Assembly (NCBI GenBank): GCA_946055165.1
Contig: CAMGFA010000009.1
Span: 1 to 48,980 of the forward strand
DNA: 48,980 nucleotides
DNA from: an uncultured Bacteroidales bacterium
GTDB lineage: Bacteria; Bacteroidota; Bacteroidia; Bacteroidales; UBA932
Direction: 5' to 3'
Shown here: positions 48,831 to 48,980 of the stretch, piece by piece
Numbering within the stretch: the first letter of the stretch is position 1
Layout: each line of letters begins with the position of its first letter
Notes under the pieces: model-generated
What the model was told of the DNA's origin: nothing
Seen by the model: the letters and a program-made list of their open reading frames with translations, nothing else
Databases searched by the model: none
Position numbers and translations under genes: made by a program

Positions 48831-48980
48831 CTTGTTCCAGCAACTCAGTTCTGTAAAAGTTCTGCAATGCATCCATTGCGCTGCAAGTCAGCGTTCTCCT
48901 CATCTTTCTGCGCGCTCTTGAGGGGCCTTGCCTTCAGAGACTCCTTCCCACTTCGCTTCGCTTGTGGGCCCCTTCCTTCC
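48831..48980. other. Unassigned right edge
   Basis: No convincing gene. A 26-codon open frame enters from the right edge on the minus strand and stops at 48900, so it could be the tail of a gene beyond the window. Short GGGGCC/GGCCCC and CCCAC/GTGGG arms are present. Confidence 0.3.

Noticed and set aside
48900..48980. Tail of a gene on the minus strand at the right edge
   Set aside because: Only 26 codons are visible and no family can be recognised, so it is noted but not called.

Overview
The window is a chromosomal segment of a member of the Bacteroidales (phylum Bacteroidota). The signs are two SusC/SusD polysaccharide-utilisation loci (PULs), an ECF sigma/FecR pair, many lipoproteins with a short basic start and a lipobox, promoters of the type TTTG-N19/20-TAnnTTTG, few Shine-Dalgarno sites, and a Bacteroidota-type YidC. 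It is a mix of two carbohydrate-use islands and ordinary housekeeping genes.

Layout. 1-2260: a Nudix-box regulator (NrtR-like) and a cytosolic von Willebrand A protein, divergently transcribed. They share an intergenic region with two matched GTCA-N3-TGAC sites, and the module lies between two copies of a ~70-base palindromic repeat. 2276-19027: PUL 1, a tightly packed minus-strand operon (SusC, SusD, FAD oxidoreductase, GH2-like enzyme, SusE-like lipoprotein, second FAD oxidoreductase, GH3, a 54-residue small protein, fimbrillin-like lipoprotein), headed by a FecR anti-sigma gene and a divergent ECF sigma gene. It looks AT-richer than the DNA to its right. 19127-26736: LemA/DUF2207 pair, tiny ORFs, an Omp85/BamA-like barrel, and a metX-thrA operon (homoserine O-acetyltransferase, aspartokinase-homoserine dehydrogenase). 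26896-42497: PUL 2, a beta-glucan locus: minus-strand operon SusC (frameshifted here), SusD, large glycan-binding lipoprotein, GH16, GH3 and CotH, plus a membrane regulator (DUF6377 type) and a divergent GH30. 42508-48332: a likely small RNA, then DUF349-YidC-ApbE-YggS on the minus strand and trmD on the plus strand. 48333-48980 has no convincing gene but holds a strong promoter with a structured short transcript and two kinds of tandem repeat.

How the parts may work together. PUL 2 is easy to read: GH16 cuts beta-1,3 (or mixed-linkage) glucan, GH30 cuts beta-1,6 links, GH3 releases glucose, SusCD and the surface lipoprotein bind and import, and the DUF6377 regulator probably senses the sugar. 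This fits laminarin or fungal beta-glucan. PUL 1 is the more unusual: two exported FAD-dependent oxidoreductases sit in one operon with GH2-like and GH3 glycosidases under sigma/anti-sigma control. That suggests an oxidative step in glycan or glycoside breakdown whose chemistry I cannot name from sequence.

The main candidates for something new are the oxidoreductase PUL, the Nudix-vWA module with its operators and flanking repeats, two unannotated small-RNA candidates (minus strand ~42619-42508, plus strand ~48467-48584), the 54-residue PUL protein, and a nine-G tract inside the PUL 1 susC gene.
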